Source: Rhabditophanes sp. KR3021 (Eukaryota > Nematoda > Chromadorea > Rhabditida > Alloionematidae). From it: a DNA stretch of 64,000 nt. A program made the position numbers and the translations under genes. The DNA is taken from contig CAUJLY010000006.1 in the NCBI GenBank assembly GCA_963281155.1, positions 7,254,001 through 7,318,000 of the forward strand, given 5' to 3'. How positions within the stretch are numbered: position 1 is the first letter of the stretch; every line of letters begins with the position of its first letter. Shown piece by piece: positions 12,309 to 27,000 of this stretch. A model generated the notes under the pieces. The model was not told where the DNA came from and made no database searches. It saw only the letters and a program-made list of their open reading frames with translations.

Positions 12309-15300
12309 TGTTCTACAAGTCTTATTGTTTTGACTGTCAACAAATGATAAAATCTTCTTTGTTAGAATTTTAAGTATGAAGTATTTCGGAAAAAGACAGT
12401 AACCACTATTATAGAAGAAATATGTTATAACTAGAAAAAGTATATGTAATAAAAAAGTGCGATAAAAAGTACAATTAATTGGTTATTTTCAGATTAAATA
12501 TAGTAGAGCATATACAAAGAATTATATTTTAAACGAATGTTAAATTTATCTATTATTTAGTGATCAAATGGGTGTCACTTTAGAACATGAATTTTTATGG
12601 TCTGTAGCTACTTTATATTCTAAAGCCAACCAAAAAATGATATATTTTGTGTGGAAAACTCATAAATAATATAATCTTATATTTTAAACAATGTTTGGTT
12701 AATTAATTTAGAAGGAATAGACAGGTATCATCAATATTAAGTCATGTTTCTGTCAGTTTCTTATCATCCTTTTAACAATAAATTACATACGTTTTCAAAA
12801 AGCGAGTGTGGAAAAAAGGCGTACTATTTGGACAAAACTTTTTATGTTATCTTTACCAAAAATAATAAAGATAAATTTTGTTAACATAACAAATACGACT
12901 TTAATTACATATAAGCCTTTTTATGAGAAGCTGTTTTTGTTTATGTATGGCGAAAGATTTGATTGTTGGATGTGAACACACTTCTTTATATATACATTTT
13001 TATAGTAGCCTGGCAACAAAAAAGATTCTTATCAGATTGCCGGTGACAAAAATTAAATTAAATATTATTTCGAATAATTCAACAAACACCAAAATCATCC
13101 ACACCCATCCACACTTTATAGATGGCGGAAGTATCAACAAAAAAGATAAGTAAATTTGTAGTATATGTATAACATATATTTGTACATGAATGTTTGTTGA
13201 AATTAGTTTAATACACATGAATAAAAATATACGGTAAGTAATTCTGCTAGACATAATGCCATCTTTAGATTAAAGATAATAATAATTTATTTTGACACAA
13301 AACTAATATAAGGAACTATATTCCTACTAATTTGATTGGTAGCAAGATGATACGCGCACACATACTACACATTAATTAAAAAATAAATATTATAACAAAT
13401 TTGCACATTAGTTAGTTAGTTGTTTTGTAGAACAGGCTAATCATACCAACTGTGAAGGCAAGTTACTCTAAAAAATGATAAACAAACCAAAAAAAGTTTT
13501 GTTCAGTTAGGTAGTAGGTATCGTTAAAGATACTTCACAAATTAACAATTTAAAACGAATACAATTTATGGAATGACTCCGCCTTACTTACAGTTACTTG
13601 TTTGTATAGAATATTTATGTAAAAAAATGTTATGGTTTGCTATGAATCAACAATAAATATGTATTACTGCAAAGTCAAAAAAATATTCAATTATATAGAG
13701 CCAAAAATATTATTCTCTCCAAAGTTATTGTTAGTAGTATGATGAATATGATGATAAGGGTTAGGGTTAACAAAAAATTGACACAAAGGTACATTAAAAA
13801 ACATGAAAAATGCTATTTCAACATAAATAGTTTTGTTTATGCTAAGTTTAAAAAATAAAATAACAAATCAGTGTTGATTAAATTGTTAGATGGCAACTGA
13901 CAAATTGATGTAAGATTGATCACCTACCCTCAATCATTAACGTGTATTGGGGACCATTAATTGAAATTGATAATACAGAGTAAACTTTTATCCTCCCACT
14001 ATGATAATGATTTTATTTGGCGAGAAGGATCTGTGTCTATTTAGTTAAGTAGTATTGTGACACTTTAGGATGCGTATGTTGACAATGTTAAACTTTGTTA
14101 CCTTTGGCTCAAGAAATAAATGCAGATAAGAGAGAAGTAAAATAATCAAACAGATTAATTCCCAAAAACTCATTCATCATTTCTAATTTGTTCAAAGCCT
14201 GGCCAGGCTAATCCTAAAATTTTTGGGAGGTATGGTATTTAAATTTGTGGTGTGTCAAGATGGTGAATATATGTACACAAATTCCTAAGTAGTTGCTCTT
14301 CTCATTATCAAAACTTTAAACCAGCCAATTTACTAATTGCCAATTGCTTTATCTTTCTAATTAATTGTTATTTGATTGATAAAGAGTGGCGACAAATTGG
14401 AAGTCAATTTAAAAATAATGGGATGATGATATGTTAATGTAATCGGATATATCATTTAAATTGTTTTATTTTGTATGAATGAAAATGGAAGGTATTTATT
14501 AAAAATACACATATGTGTTATAATAATAATATTTTTTACATTTAGATAAACTAAGTTAACTTTTTATGATGGTAGTGGGGGAATGTTAATAAAATTAAAG
14601 CTGTAAAGGTTAGATAAATAATTAAAGTATGGTAACAAAAGCGGTAAATATGTCGTAAAAACAAAAGTTGTCTTGTTAACACATTATCTTGAACTTTTAA
14701 GCCATTGTTACTTCACAGTTTAAAATGAAAATAGATTAAATCAGTTAATTATTAACAAGAGGCTGAGATTAAAAATTTGATTAAGAATGTGATTATTGCT
14801 GAATGAGGTAATAGAAGATATTAATTTTGGGAGCTAGCTTTGTACAGATTATAAAACAAAGGGTTTGCGCAGAGACGCTGTCAAAATTAGTCATAGTATG
14901 ATGTAACAGTGTAAGGACAAATATGCTTTCGGAATGTGAATTTAAAGATCTAATAAAAATTTAAACGTTTCATTTAAGTAGTCTATAAAAATAAGTTCTA
15001 TTTTTTGAATTCTGCATAATATCAAAGGGATATCATTTCATTTACAACTTATTTATATTATTTACCAGGTGCCGATAACAAATTGACTTTTATTGAAATT
15101 AGAAAATAAAATTAAATCATAAAAGGTATTATTTGACGGTAAGGTAACTTCAAATCACTAGAACTACTTATGCGATATTTTGATGTGGTTGTTTGGCATT
15201 AAATAATTTTAAGCAATTTAGGTTTTATTTGAATTTTTAATTATAATTTAATATCAAATAACAGTTATTATAAATGAATAAATATAATAATCTTTTTCAA

Positions 15301-18300
15301 CACACTTAATTTCAAAAAATGTTAGAAATTTTTGCCATATAGTGTGTGAAAATTAATGTATGATGTCAGCAAAATTATTATAGATAACGACATCGACAAA
15401 AGTTTATTTTTATCATTAGATCTGAAAGACGTGTGTCTTCTATATTTATTATTCTTATCAAAATTTGTTAAAATAGAAGAGAGGAAACTCAGAATTGATG
15501 ATTATTTATTTATCATGAGAAAATATTTTACTCATTTATTCTCAAGGATTTCATAATATTTTTAAAATCATAATAATTGTACCATTAACAAATTCTTAAT
15601 AAAGCTACTCATTCACATGTTTATAAATACTATGTTTCTGCTGCCTACAGTATAGTGACGTTTCATAAACACAAATTCTGGAAACAATAACAATTTTTTT
15701 ATTTTACCCAGTAAATACTTGTTTCAAGTGAAAAGTTTGAAGATTAGACGAAGGTTTAATAAATATGTGTGGATACTAACTTGATTTGTGGCATATGTAA
15801 TTACCTTTTCAAAATAAATTTCTAATTAATGTTGTAAAAATGATATAAATTTTAAATAAAAGACAAAGCTATTTTATCTGGAAAAATCAGCTATCACTTG
15901 ATATTTCTGTTCAACTCAAGCATAATAAATTAAGTAATATCTCCAATCTTACATAAACTACTTCAAAATTATTACAATATTTTAGAGGTGAAAAAGGAAT
16001 GATGATGATGTAACAAATTAATCTGGCAAACTCGTTAAATATGATGTGAACATGCATTTGCATAGATATAAGCTTAGATATAATAAGCTTGGTAATAGAC
16101 AATCAAATGGCGCAACGGGAACGTTTAATTGAAACAGTTTCAAACAACACTTAAGTGCCATATCAATTTTCTTTGTCGCAACCAATGACAAAACTTAGCT
16201 TCTTCCATAAATAATTAACTCTAACAAGGAAAGTATTCTTCAAGTTCAATAAACCGAAGTGATACATATAATAGCGGAAACGCGTTAATTGTCCTCACAC
16301 ATATACATGTTTAAGTACTATACTTACATGATCACTAATCCTTTAATAACTCATCAACGGTTTTTTGCAAAAAGAAACAAGATTGATTTAGCAGATAATG
16401 GTGTAAAAAACCTCAGATCAGAGTATGTTTCTGATTATATCAAAATATATTCATATAATTGCTTACACTCACCGTTTAATCAAATTGTAACAGCATTACA
16501 TGGAGGACGAATGGTAAGGTAAAATCATTAATTTCAAAAATAAAGAAAATATTTGTATGTGGTCAACAACAATAAAAAGAACATTTAAAATTTGTCAAAA
16601 TAGTTAAGTTAAAGATAATAGTTACATTAATTTGATTAAGTATTTATTTTAAAACGATCACATATATCGGTTGCCAGTAAATGAGATTTGTTTGTCATTC
16701 TGTAACGAAAAAGATTAGGCAAAAGTTAGTGATTGGAATAAGAGATAATCAGAAATTGTTTTGTTTTAACTTAAATTTGATTATAAATGAGTGTGTCAAA
16801 ATTTAATAAAACGACATTAAAAATATTTTGTTTGCAAACACAATTAAATTAAATGAATTAAAATAATACAAAATTATGTTATTCCACAACTTATAAAACA
16901 CCTTCTTCAACGAGATTAAAAGTCTTAGGCAATGGCACACCTCAGATATATATTATGAAAACACTCTAATTATAAACGTGACATGATAAAATACAATAAA
17001 ATCCTTCAAGTTGTATGTCTTGGGAAAGTAAATAAACTACAGGTATATTCATTATAACAGTTACCATAATCATAATGTTTTCTATATCTAGATATACATC
17101 TAAATGGGTAAAATACACCAATTTGCATAAATGTATACGATGGTTAGGGTTGTAAGATTAAGGAGTGGTGGCGACTGAATTAATCATTTTGTTAAGACAA
17201 TATTAATAAAAATAATCTATAGTAAAATTTGCAATAACATTTACAATAGGCAATGAATTAATTTAGTTTAGGGAGACGGATTGGAAATTATAAATAGTAT
17301 TCTTTCATGTAAATTGGAACATGTAGAGTTAATATTTGATAATATTCAATCCATCTAATAAATGTTAGATTTAATTATCTAGGATCAAGCTTTAAAATTT
17401 TGTCTTGTGCATAAATGAACAAAACACGCACTATAAAATATTAGTACTTCTCAATACACAAGCTTTATTTTAAGGTTATGATTAAAAAACTAGTAATTAT
17501 ATTAACTAAATAAAATAAACAAATATTTTGAAACACAGGATATTTATGTTCAAACGGAATATTGTTTGATTGAATTATGTATCACACAAATCATCGCTTT
17601 AAAGATGTTTAATTATACTTTATAATGATAAATTATGAATATGGCTGACTTTAAAAAAATTTCTAATAGTCTTTTTTTGTATCAAATTAAAGATTCGAAT
17701 GACAAATTGTAAAAATAATTTGGTACACATTATATAAATTAATAATAATTGATTTACGTTTGATTGACTTAACAAAAAATAACTGATAATATCACATTTT
17801 AAATACTTGTTGCTATTATTTAATGAATAATTGTTAAAAATCAAAGTTATTGAAGCATCAAATATAGAACTTTATCTTTCACACACAATCAGACAAATTT
17901 AGTGAATTTTGACAAAGAAAAGAGACAGTATATTTATAAAGTATTTTTGAGTGACAAGGATATACTAACACCTTGGCGTTAACTAATATGACACTCGTTA
18001 CTAAACAAAAGATAGCGACTAAAATTGAAAAGATCATTACAATTTTAAGAAGCGACATTGATTACAGTATTTTTGAATAATCAAACTTTCATACATCTAT
18101 CGATGATGATCAAGATAAGGATGGAAATTCTGAACATTTGTCACCTTTAGAATGAGCTTTAACAGTAATCTTATAATTAGAATGCCAATCATTCAAACTC
18201 CATATACCACGTATATACATATATCCTTCAATTACTATTTTACTCTATTTAAGTCCTTTTAGCGGACGCGGCATCTCTAAATATGTTAAACTAATCTGAC

Positions 18301-21300
18301 AAAGTTCAACAATTTGCTAAATTATTTATTAAGTAATGTGCTAATATTACTATATAAAACGTATAGTTTGCTAGCAACATACTCCTATTATCTTTTAGGT
18401 TATGAATATTATTTGGTGGTGGGATAAATTTAATAATTTTGATTGTTTTGAAGATATATATTTATACGCTTTCAAAACGTGCAATAATGGGTGAAATTTT
18501 AAATGGTGCAAGAATAAGTAATTAAAATGTGAATCATAAAGAATTACAATATTTTTTCATTGGAAAGAATAACTTTTTCCCAATCGAAGAAGGAACTGAA
18601 AATTTATATCACCATGAGACTACAAAAACACAAATTTTATCATAAATATATACAGCTTTCCGGTCTCGTCTAATAAAGCATTGTAATGACGGTGAGGGAT
18701 AATATATATTTATACCTATATCAATAATATAATCTAGGGCCATGCTTAGGTCATTTTTAGTCAACAAAATAAGGAAGTGTTTGATAAAAACTACATAAAA
18801 GATTAATAATATTTATTTTGGTCAAAAGCATCAAACACCGTAGCTGTTCATGTTATGCTTAGTAACAGCTTAAAAAACTGTTTATTCTAAAAAATAAAAA
18901 GTTACTACTACAAATCAGTGGTTGGACGGTTCTTTGTTCATTATTATAATGATGATATGCTTTCATTACTCAACGAACTTTTACACACACTACAATTAGA
19001 GATAATTTATTGCTTTTCAAAATGAAATTATAAATGGCCAGGAATGAAATATAGACTTTATGGAAGGGCAACAGTTGCTTATTTGCGCGGATCTTCTACT
19101 GAACTTTTATAGCATCGCCGCAAACAATCAACCGACAGACTTGTTGGAGCGCCAAAAGGTCTGTTGGTTAAAGTTAGGGATCTTATGTATATATTTTTAT
19201 GTCTTTTAAACTGTAGCAACTTGACAAACTAATTTCGCAATTAATAACTTTTTTCAGAGGCATTCATTTTTGTCATAAAGAAAAAAAGACAAAATGTATA
19301 TATTATCTTTTATTTCCTTTTGATTTAGCGAAAAGAAAAAAATAGGACGGTATCCCACGTTTCTGAGTCCTTAAAGTGTTTCAATAAAATTTTATAAATT
19401 TATTGAGTAATAAAGTTGGAAACAGTTGCTTATAATAATGACCTTACAATTTTGCCCAATTAAATTTACACATACAGCCGAAATAATTAACCACGAAGTT
19501 GGGTTATATCGAGAAGTGTGTGCTGAATAAAGAATACATATTACGATCTTAAACAAATGAAAAATAATATTTGTTATTAAATTATAAACTAAAAATATAT
19601 TAAGTCAAGTTAACCTTTTTAATTTCAAATCATTTAAAATGAAATTAATATACCAAGTTAAGTGAATAAACTTTCCGAGACTGGCATAAAACACAAAACT
19701 TTACTAACTGAGGCGTATGAATGGATGCCATTCATTCAATGTGTACGTATGCTTAGTGGGCTTGATTTGTTATGTTCTAAAAGGTATAGTCAAACCCTAA
19801 TACGTATCTAGATACAGGTAATTTTAATCCTAGACCAAATTAGGTTATTCTATATAGACTCAATAAAAATATATTGTATAATATAATAGAGTGGTGGAAA
19901 CGGCATAAGCGAAGCAAATTAAAAACTACTTATTGCATTAAAACAAATTTGGTAATAAAATTAATGTTAGTAAGCAAAATGTAAAGGTGTAAATTGAATA
20001 AATGAGTCATGAAAGTGTATGATATTAATATTTCTAAAACAGTACCTCTTTGACCTTCTAAATAGTGTATACAATAAAAGCAAATACATATAATCTGTTG
20101 TTTTTAAACAATTATTTTTTATCAAAATTTGCGAAAAGTTTTTTGAGTTTTGTACTTTGATATTTCTCTACAATTTAATTTATACCGCATTGTATTCACG
20201 AAGCATAAAGAACAATATTTTCAAATCGTAAATTTTTTAGAAAAAATTACATAGATAGTATTTGAATGTTATATGAATTGAAGACAAATAGTTAATTACA
20301 TAAATAAATTGTTAGTATTAATGTGGCTATTAAAAATGGGTCCTTTGCTATTTAAATGGTAAAACTTTGTTTTGTTTAAAGTATCTTTAAGGCCAAGGCA
20401 TGATTAAAACAAATCATGAAATTAGGTAAATACTATGAAATACCAGGCAAGTGTACCGGATATATTTATACATACATTAATAATAATTTGATGAATAAAG
20501 TTAAATAGAAAACATGATTTGTGGTTAAAAAGCTAATGTCATAATTAATTAAATTAACTTCAAAATACTGTGCTTGTTTATTTTGTATTACATAATTATC
20601 CTAACTTTAGAGCATGGGAAATTATTATTAAGTGTAAATGTTTCGTGTTCTACATTATTTATATATTCATCAATAAAATCAAAAAATTGTGTTTACATGA
20701 CTCAGGCTAGAAAATTGAAAATGAAGTTGTTCATGGAGGCAGAAATTTAAAAGCTTACATAGATGAATATTCCTCCTGATTTTTTTCATAAGACCACCAC
20801 ACAATAATTATTTTCCATTTTTTATGATACGTATGCAATACATACTTTAACCATTTATTTTTTAAATATCCAATCATTTCAAATACCTTAATTTCATACA
20901 TTCTTCACTTCTCATTCAGCCAATATTTATAATAATTAATAAACTTAAATATCAAATTCAAAAGACAAATAGTATAGTGAAATAGTTAAAGGATATTAAT
21001 GGAATTGAAAAGGAAAGTCTTTAATAATGCATAATAATATGTTTTTTATTATAAAAGGCACATTTTTCATCACCTTTTATTAACAACCTAACAAAAAATT
21101 AAAAACATTCTTGTTTGAGTCATCAAATAATAACCACAATATCTCAATAACTTTTCCTTAACACGCACCTGCATTCGACTACCTGAATAAATGTTTATCT
21201 TGAAACTACAAATTTCATAAGTTAGTTTATCCAGATTACATTACACAATTTAACTAAAAAACATATTTATTTACTAATCGTATGTTGCACGTATTTGTAA

Positions 21301-21862
21301 ATATTTTAGTTTGAGGAAGTGCCTGAAAAGTATATCTATAAATTAAAAAGTATGGAAATGAGTAACCATCCATAAACAAAGATGTAGTTGATGGTTAAAT
21401 ATTTATAGGATGCCCGTGAAAAATGTTCTTTGCAATATGATCAAAGATACTGATAAAATAAAAACACAAATATCATTTTTTCAAAGGTTCATTGCCGATG
21501 AATCTACTTTTTTGACTTCTTTGCGAATGTTATCAATGACCTTGGTTTAAATTTAACTAAGTTTTTCTAATGCTAGAATATACTCAATTCAATTAAATAG
21601 ATCAAATAATATCGTCCTGAAGCACAACAAAAAATGTCATCGTATATAGCGTCTTAGGTTTGTGTAAAACAAACAATACTATTATATTTTTCCCATTTTT
21701 CAATCATCATTTTTTATACTTCATATAGGCTATCTTTCTCATATTTGATTTGAACAGAGTATTATTGACATATTTTTTACAATTATATGGTATAACGTAT
21801 TTGTTGTTATTCAAATTTATTTTTTTATTTCCAACATTTAATGCTTGAAACCTGAAATTTGC
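12309..21862. other. About 9.5-kb gene desert
   Basis: No ORF on either strand shows convincing coding character. The longest (16289-16522, 13000-13254, 15356-15556, 17620-17844) are AT-driven. A strong hairpin at 19130-19169 stands out (separate entry). Two TTAGGG-like units at about 13758 look incidental. The desert lies directly 5' of FoxD and is the natural place for its long-range control elements; this is inference from position only. Confidence 0.55.
19130..19169. repeat. Strong isolated hairpin
   Basis: AACCGACAGACTT (19130-19142) pairs with AGGTCTGTTGGTT (19157-19169) over 13 pairs, two of them G-T. After one mismatch the inner TTGG/CCAA (19144-19147 and 19152-19155) adds 4 pairs around the tetraloop AGCG. 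It lies in a patch visibly richer in G+C than its surroundings. About 17 pairs is short for a pre-miRNA. A structured ncRNA, a transposon end or a decayed element are alternatives. Confidence 0.45.
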
Positions 21863-23141
21863 ATGGCTCATTTTATGAAAGGTTATGAAACTTAAGACGC
21901 ATCAGTCACAAGTGTTTTTAAGGGCGGATGTGTAGTGAATTTACATGGAGGATACTCAGACAAAAGTTGTTACCGGAAATTGACTAAAAACACGGGAGCA
22001 GTCTTATCTCCGACGACAGAAGTAAGCAACTTGGTCAAATGTTCTTTTTAATAGTTACCCCCTTTAAAGATCACTAACACATCGTTAATTTTAAACATTA
22101 ATAATTGAGTTGAATGTGTTTTTTGATTACATCATTCTTTAATCGTAGAGTGTAGAGTCAATTTGTTTAGCGCTTCTGGTAGAGCAAGAGTTTCCTTCAA
22201 TAACAGATAAAATATCAAAATTTTGGCCCGAATTTGGATGCCATGAAAAGGATGATATAACGATTGAAATGGTTTTACTTCATCGTTCGTGTTTTATGCA
22301 TTTTATTCGTGTCTCGGCAGGAGAAGAAGTTTTAAATAGACATTTGCTAACCAAAGCAATTGAAAACATGAAACCAATTTCTATTCCAAATACAAAGACA
22401 GCTTATCATATACTTACATTTGGATGATTAGTTAATATACTGATTAAAAAAATTAATCCAGCCAAAAAACATTAAGTCAACTGCTGAGAGATGAATTTTG
22501 CGATCAATTTGGTGTGTACACATATCCATATGTTACTGCTAAGGTTAATTAAAAAGTTTATTTTAGATTTGGAATTATATATTGGCATAACACCTGAATT
22601 GTTTACTAGAGTAGCCAGATTGAAAAAGTCTACACTTAAAGGCATAATGCCTGAAACGTTTAATGACTTTAAAATAAACCATATGGGATATCATTGCTAC
22701 AAACCGAGCTCAATATTCCGAGAATACCTCAAAGATGTACACTCTGTCAAAAGAGATTTTACGCTTTTTAATCATTCAGAGATGACTGGAGCAAATGGCG
22801 TAGGAAACGCTTACTCATTAGCAAATTGCAGATATTGCTTTTAATAGACATCACATCAACAGCTTGGGCATGAATATTAAAAGAAAAATATTTAAAACTC
22901 CTTACAAAACATATGATTACGCACTAGGTATGTATTTCAGAAGAGGCATGGTTTTTTACACAAAAGTCCACTAAAGAGTTGCAGCTTGGACAAATGAGTG
23001 TTGGAGGCCAAAATATAAGTCGATTGGGGCAATGATTTAGTAATTTGTTATCTAACAAATGGTATGAAAGCTGGAACTGGTCAATATGTTAGAACATTCA
23101 AAACACTCAAAAAATCAGTATATGAATGTGTCGATGTTTAA
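21863..23141 (+). pseudogene. LACT-family (beta-lactamase-like serine hydrolase) pseudogene
   Basis: Fragments in several frames line up, in order, with the whole beta-lactamase-related LACT family of nematodes. At 21863-22021 is VFKGGCVVNLHGGYSDK. A spliceable gap (GTAAGC 22022 to AG 22148) leads to SVESICLALLVEQEF and SKFWPEFGCHEKDD. IPNTKTAYHILTFG follows at about 22390. Then come SQLLRDEFCDQFG in another frame, RVARLKKSTLKG and MTGANGVGNAYSLAN (about 22600-22840), and finally TNGMKAGTGQYVRTF up to TAA 23139-23141. There is an in-frame TAA at 21893, a TGA at 22425-22427, a frame change near 22470 and more stops near 22975 and 23035. The catalytic S-x-x-K (FSTTK in relatives) is replaced by PTTE, so no active product is expected. 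No intact copy lies in this window. Confidence 0.8.
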
Positions 23142-24063
23142 TAAAGAAGTATCTTCAGACATTAACCCACTTGTATCGGGATTATGACAAATTAATTATA
23201 TTTTTATCTATGTTTAGATTAATTTTAAAAAACAAACTTTATAATCACCAATGTTTTACTAATCTAAATAACAAAATATATTTGTCGGATTGAATAAGAG
23301 TTATTTAGAGGAGTACTAGTTTTTGTTTTACAAAATTAAGCTTTTACCTTGATGAGTACTCTTAATGTTATTTCATTAAATTTGACCTGCATATAATCTA
23401 AACGGTCATTTCTCAAATAAGCTTATTTTATGCTTTGAAAATGTAGAGGGTAACCTTTACCTTTGTTATTTAATTTTAACTTCACCATCAAAACATAAAA
23501 TCACCAATGTATTTGCTTTACTTCACTGAAAATCTTTCCTTTAACTTCAAAGAAAGTATAACCCCACCTAATAGTCAAATTGTTGTGATCTTATTGTGTC
23601 AGAATATGAAAAATTACTAGTAAAGTCCGTTATTGCGTCGTTGATTTGAAAGAAGTAGATAAACAGTCTAAAACGTTCTTTCTACTTATCTCAATCCATT
23701 TTTATCATTACTGATGAATGAGTTAATACCTATTCAAATTTTAAGCTGACGTAAAATAAGTTTCTAATTTGTATACATGTGTATTATGGAAATGTAATGT
23801 TGTAACATTTGAAGATGTTCCGCTTTACATAATTTTGAGGTGAACGTGATCATACTTAGATACGACTTCTCAAATTATTTGTACTATTTACTTTAGTAAA
23901 ACGGTTTCTCATCCGTTCCTTTTCATTCATAATATTGTACTTTTTAACATTTAACATTTGTCATAGAGTTCATTATATTTTTGGCTAGCTCGAATGTATT
24001 TCTCCTATTAATAGCTAAACGAACAACAAAACATATAGGTATTTCATAGATATATCAAGAAAT
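23142..24063. other. Intergenic, upstream of first Mesh gene
   Basis: No coding signal. It should contain the promoter of the Mesh-like gene that starts at 24064; no specific element was recognised. Confidence 0.5.
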
Positions 24064-27000
24064 ATGTTTACTCAAACGAAACAAAAACAGCTTTTAATAT
24101 TATTTATTAATTTATTATTTACCAAATTCACTTTTGCTCAAAATGTTATTAATACAAATCTAGCTGGATCGACAGGAAATGTCAACCAAAATATAAATGC
24201 AAATCAACAGGCTGGTACACTTTTTACTGGCACGGGCAATAATCCTTTTTATGGAGTAAATATGGTCCCATTTGGACCTGAGGCTGGCGATCTTGAAGTA
24301 GCACCAGGTTTTTTGACTGCTGGCCAAACGATTGACTTGTACCAATTTTTCCCATTTTACGGTGGTTTGTACAACTATACGACTGTATGTTTAGAGGTTT
24401 TACGATTTTAGTTTTTTCTAGATTTCTGTCAATGGATATATGGCATTTGCCACAGTATTGGACCAGGGACCAACAATTAATGTAGGACCAGATTCAACCG
24501 ACTGGCCTCGTTTGCAGGATCCGGCCATGATTGCTCCATGGCTTTGTAAGCAACAAATCAATCAAGATCTAATTCCTGGTCTTAGAAGTGGTGTATTTTT
24601 CCGCTTAATTTTAAGACAAAGTCTATTTGGCCAACAATCAAACTCGAACATTAATGAACAATCCCAAACGCAATCTAGTTTCTTCGGCCAATCTGCAACT
24701 TCAGCATGTCCAGGAACTGCTGGCAGTTACGTAAGGTGTGATGGAAATTCAGACTTTTTTTTAGACCAAATGCAAAAGCAAATCCAAGAAGGAGTAGCAG
24801 GGGGGAATATGTTCAGACCCGATGCTGCAGTCATCGTTACTTGGTATAATACTGGATCTGCAGTATCAGGAAGGTCTGATCTTGACTCTGGACAGCTAGC
24901 ATCTTATCAAGTTGTTTGGTTGACTGATGCAGCAGCTCGTCTTTCCTATGCCATTATCAATTATGACAAGTTAGGTTTTGATGCAGCAGATTTTAGACAA
25001 AACTCAAGATCTGGTAGATGTCGTGGTTTGTTTAATGGTGGAAACCATACCGGTTTAGTTGACGTTGATCCCACTCAAGGCTACAAAAATTCTCCTAAAA
25101 TTCTGGCTCAAAGATCTGGTGTTCCTCATATTGTTAGAGGTCGTTATCTGTTCAGAGTTGATGATGTTGTTAGACCTGCTGGATGCTCAAACAAAACTGG
25201 GGGAACTTACCCTATGCTAATTTATCCCAATATCATAAATATGCTTGGAGAAATGACTATTGATGTTAATGCTATGTGTCTTGACAGAACACAAACTTAT
25301 ATTCTGATGATAGAACGAAGACAAACAGCTTCGTGTGTTGTACTAAACCCATCGATAGCAAGATGTACATTGCCTCGGATTTATGATTGGGGAACTAAAA
25401 CCTTGTACTTCCAGCCTCAATCCGGTGGCGGTAACGATGACAAGGCGTTTGTGGGGTATGCATATTTTGTGCCACCGACATTAGATCCGATGAGGTTGGA
25501 TATTGGAAATATTTATGCTTGGTATCAAAACCCAATAAAATCAGCTATTATGCCTTTGACTTGGTATCCAAGAAACTTCACAAACCCTGATATTAACATA
25601 CTTACATCAGGTATAAGTTTGAGTGATTCATCGCTGTACTCAGCCAATCTCGGCTTATACGTAATCGGTTATAAAGAAGCAATGAACGAAGAATTAAAAA
25701 AGTTTAGTCCTGTTCATAGAGTGCTATGTAGATTAGCTAGTTATACAAATCGAAACCAAATACAATATTCTTACACACCACAAGAAGAGACAATAAATAT
25801 CAACCAAGTACAAACATGGTATATGTCTCCATGGGAAAGGAATCACGAGTTATATTCGTATCGTTTTGGATATCTTAAATTAGCTCCTACCTCACAGAAC
25901 GAACAAGCAGGAATTGAACCAACATTATTAGCAGGACTTACGTCTGCTCCGATTTCATTGCATTGGCTATGGTCTCCAAGTAATCAAGCTTTTGCTGGTA
26001 ATACCTTCTCTACTCAGCAAGCTACAGAGCGTACAGATACAGAATTTATTACAGAAAAGGCTACCCAAATGTGCCATGATTGGTATGATGAAGATGGTGC
26101 TTTAGATAATTTTGTTCGCGACACAGAAACAAACTCTTCTTGTCCATGCATTGAAACGCAAGCTCGAATGGATTTGGGAAGATTTATGCCACATCCTAGA
26201 TGTTCTCAAGAATTTCGTGATATCACTTGTACGGAGTTAATTGGTTCCGAAAATTGTTACATGTCAGCTTCAAATGTCTACGCAAGTTATATGGGACAAG
26301 ATAAAACAAACTACGGAGGAAGATTTGAAGATCAGCAACGAGCAAATGCTAATAGAAGAACTGATAGATATCCTACACACAATGGCCAAGTTTGTTGCTA
26401 CGATGCTCAAGGTTTTTTGATGCAAACACCTTATCAGCCAGTCGTCAGAGTTATTAAGGATATTTTTTATAATCCAGGTTAATTTAATTTATTGAACTAA
26501 AAAAGTGGCAAAATTTAATTTATGAACTAAAAAGTGGCACAATTTGTAATTACGTAGATTAGAGAGACTTTCTTGAATCAACCCGTTTTTTGACATCCAA
26601 AGGCTTTCTTAATTCAGCTGTTTCCTTGACATCTAAGAACTCCCGGAGGATTAGCTTAGCTACTTGTTTCTTCTTCTCCGGGAACAGTTGCTTGACGATG
26701 TGATAGGTTGGTTTTCCAGAGTCGCTATTTGTGACAGTCTTGCTGCAATAGGTCAATCAAAATATCTTCGATATCAAGGGCACATGATCTTCAGAGACAT
26801 ATGCCTTTTTCGGGGCAATCATTTCTTTATCGGCAATGAAAACTTTATGCATCGCCTTTTGTATTTTCTGACAAGCTCGGTGTCCTTCAATTCAGCTTCA
26901 GTAATGTCTGGATTGATGAAGGTATAAACATCCCAAGACTCTTTGTTCGGAAATGGTTTATTCTTTCCATCTAGTTCTTTGTTGATGTCTGTTGCTGAGC

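Noticed and set aside
13755..13772. GGGTTAGGGTTA, telomere-like
   Set aside because: Only two units and not the nematode TTAGGC repeat.
16289..16522. 77-codon ORF ending next to a GTAAGG donor-like site
   Set aside because: No family, no matching downstream exon, AT-driven composition.
18100..18155. Short acidic peptide-like frame (SIDDDQDKDGNSEHLSP)
   Set aside because: Nineteen codons with stops on both sides and no splice partners; not enough to call a gene remnant.
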